14,921 nt of DNA, taken from positions 1 to 14,921 of the forward strand of contig CAYMKI010000069.1 of assembly GCA_964390695.1 (NCBI GenBank), given 5' to 3'. The translations under genes and the position numbers were made by a program. This DNA comes from CAWACC01 sp964390695. GTDB lineage: Bacteria; Chlamydiota; Chlamydiia; Chlamydiales; Parachlamydiaceae. Shown here piece after piece: positions 13,827-14,921 of the stretch. Positions within the stretch are counted from its first letter, which is position 1, and the number at the start of each line of letters is the position of its first letter. The notes below the pieces were generated by a model. It was not told the origin of the DNA, made no database searches, and worked only from the letters and a program-made list of their open reading frames with translations.

Positions 13827-14273
13827 CTACTGTTTCATTGTCAACCAGCGTGTCCAGGAAATAACCTGGTTGTAAAAAAAGATGGATATAGATAGTTTAT
13901 CAGCCTCCTCAAATATTTCCTGCTGAATGTAATGGGCTGGGAGATTTTTGATTTTTTCGGCAACCTCCTGATACCGTCGACTAGAAACATAGAGTCTCAT
14001 CATTTCAGCTAATTTCTCAAAACTTATATTGCTCAGCTCCGTGGTTATGCCTGCTTGCTTTAAGAGCGCTTTTGCTGTTTGTTTAAGGTCAGAGTCTTGA
14101 TTTAAACCGAATTTGAGCCTTTCTTTGACTTGTGCATAGGGTAGATTGTGAGGAATTTCTAGACGAAGTGTGTTGTAACCTCTCTGGCTTAATTCGGATA
14201 AAGACTCTTTTAATATCAGCTTGGGGATTGTATCCCAATGCCTCTCAAAAATGATTACAATAGGTAATGACAT
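13827..14273 (-). CDS. Small protein of a probable Chlamydiales-specific family
   Basis: This 148-residue protein begins MSLPIVIIFERHWDTIPK. I recall similar 'FERHWDTIPKLILKE' openings in multicopy proteins of environmental chlamydiae; their function is unknown. The rest is helical and Lys/Glu-rich (AGITTELSNISFEKLAEMM, RRYQEVAEKIKNLP). GAGG lies 5 bases before the ATG, a good start. Relatives in my memory are longer, and after the TAG at 13827-13829 the same frame continues for 14 codons to a TAA at 13782-13784, so a premature stop or a truncated gene is possible. No signal peptide or membrane segment is present. It sits next to a broken gene in a degraded region. Confidence 0.6.
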   Translation of the reverse strand: MSLPIVIIFERHWDTIPKLILKESLSELSQRGYNTLRLEIPHNLPYAQVKERLKFGLNQDSDLKQTAKALLKQAGITTELSNISFEKLAEMMRLYVSSRRYQEVAEKIKNLPAHYIQQEIFEEADKLSISIFFYNQVISWTRWLTMKQ

Positions 14274-14349
14274 GCTAGCCTCAAAATTTATAAGAAATAT
14301 GATACATCAGAGCATGACAAAAGACAATAGAATGTGCGCGTCAAAAAAA

Positions 14350-14406
14350 GGTTCATCAAGCAAATGAGTACAAGTTACTGTGAAGTACTTATTTGCGTTA
14401 TGAACC
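14350..14406. repeat. 57-bp imperfect palindrome, dispersed repeat copy B
   Basis: GGTTCAT at 14350-14356 pairs with ATGAACC at 14400-14406, and within these GCAAATGAGTAC pairs with GTACTTATTTGC; the centre lies near 14378. The right arm matches 5146-5174 inverted (27 of 29 bases). The palindrome sits in the divergent region between the minus-strand gene at 14273 and the plus-strand gene at 14500. It could be a small repetitive element or a regulatory or terminator structure. Confidence 0.7.
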
Positions 14407-14499
14407 GAAAAAATATTGGTAAAGTAAAATAAAAATCTTATGGTGGTAATATGTACCCCAAAATCAGGTCATTTAGGAATAAATCAAAGGAGATTTGTT

Positions 14500-14921
14500 A
14501 TGTTAATTTTGAAGAGTATTTGTAGAGCCTTGTGTTTATCTCTGTGCCTTCCATTGTACTTGTATAGCCAAGGTCTATCTTTGTCAGAGGATCTCGCAAG
14601 CCATACGTCTGAAATCTATAATAATGACGAGATCAGCGCTTCAGCGGGTAAGCTTAGCAAAAAACACGAAAAATTGACGTATTATTTGTATGTAGATGCA
14701 TTTATACAAAGTTTTATAAGTATACCCACTTCAAATGTTTCGATGGAAAGCTCTACGGTATGTTCTAAGTACTTAGTTGGAAGAGCTCCTGTTTATAATC
14801 AAAATGACCAAGAAGTGGGTATATGCTCGGCTTCGTTTTTATGCATGAAAAACTCACAAGATATATTTACAGATATCTCAAATTACTTGTTTATTGAGAA
14901 TGGATTGATAGTGTATTGGCT
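14500..14921 (+). CDS. Exported hypothetical protein (5' part; runs off window)
   Basis: The ATG at 14500 follows AAAGGAGA (14486-14493) at good spacing, and the frame is open for 140 codons to the edge. The protein begins with a signal peptide (Met-Leu-Ile-Leu-Lys, then a Leu/Cys-rich hydrophobic core ending near Tyr-Ser-Gln, residue ~24). The mature part has a beta-rich segment (YLVGRAPVYNQNDQEVGICS...YLFIENGLIVYW) that faintly resembles allene-oxide-cyclase/dirigent-type barrels, where a 'G..PVY...G..VG' strand precedes '...F...dG.I..'. That resemblance is weak, and I do not assign a function. Several Cys (in the signal region and at ~85, ~104 and ~110) could form disulfides after export. 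Confidence 0.75.
   Translation, partial: MLILKSICRALCLSLCLPLYLYSQGLSLSEDLASHTSEIYNNDEISASAGKLSKKHEKLTYYLYVDAFIQSFISIPTSNVSMESSTVCSKYLVGRAPVYNQNDQEVGICSASFLCMKNSQDIFTDISNYLFIENGLIVYW

Noticed and set aside
1..14921. CRISPR array, tRNA, rRNA or transposase
   Set aside because: I saw no regularly spaced repeats, no cloverleaf, no rRNA-like sequence and no transposase or integrase motif on either strand.

Overview
The window looks like a draft-assembly contig from an environmental (amoeba-associated) member of the Chlamydiales. The DNA is AT-rich and the coding is loose, with long spacers, gene remnants and dispersed palindromes. Several genes encode eukaryotic-type domains: a PPP-family Ser/Thr phosphatase, an SH2 domain and a plant-IQM-like domain. 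Two further genes resemble lineage-restricted chlamydial families: a broken hydrolase-like gene and a small protein with an 'FERHWDTIPK' segment. The taxonomic call is inference from these families as I remember them; no rRNA or other marker gene is present.

Layout. From the left edge to 2401, on the minus strand, lies a phosphatase of at least 800 residues that runs off the window. Next come two overlapping minus-strand genes: an unrecognised helical protein (3627-4868), followed downstream by a fusion of an AAC(6')-like GNAT acetyltransferase and an NAD(P)H-dependent FMN reductase (2579-3643). A 600-bp spacer with hairpins and a dispersed repeat separates these from menC (minus). menC diverges from an exported FAD-dependent oxidoreductase (plus, 6611-8335).

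The central region (about 8354-13189) is bracketed by two directly oriented copies of one palindromic element. It holds three things. The first is a large probable effector (8663-10847) made of an N-terminal SH2 domain, an IQM-like domain, and about four degenerate SH2-like repeats; a 10-N assembly gap lies inside the first repeat. The second is a convergent two-gene RNA repair operon (minus): an ATP-dependent RNA ligase (12123-12764) overlapping by ATGA an HD-Pnk end-healing enzyme (10849-12126). The third is a decayed fragment of a second SH2 gene (12896-13126).

The right end holds a frameshifted hydrolase-like gene (13188-13690, minus), a small protein of a probably chlamydia-specific family (13827-14273, minus), a 57-bp palindrome related to the repeat at 5144, and the start of an exported protein (14500 to the edge, plus).

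How the genes fit together. HD-Pnk would process 2',3'-phosphate and 5'-OH RNA ends and the ligase would seal them, so these two form a clear functional pair. The phosphatase and the SH2/IQM protein are candidates for interfering with host phosphosignalling. menC belongs to menaquinone synthesis. No functional link joins the remaining genes. The most interesting items are the SH2-IQM-SH2-like architecture with its decayed paralogue, and the repeat-bracketed segment that carries it together with the RNA repair operon.
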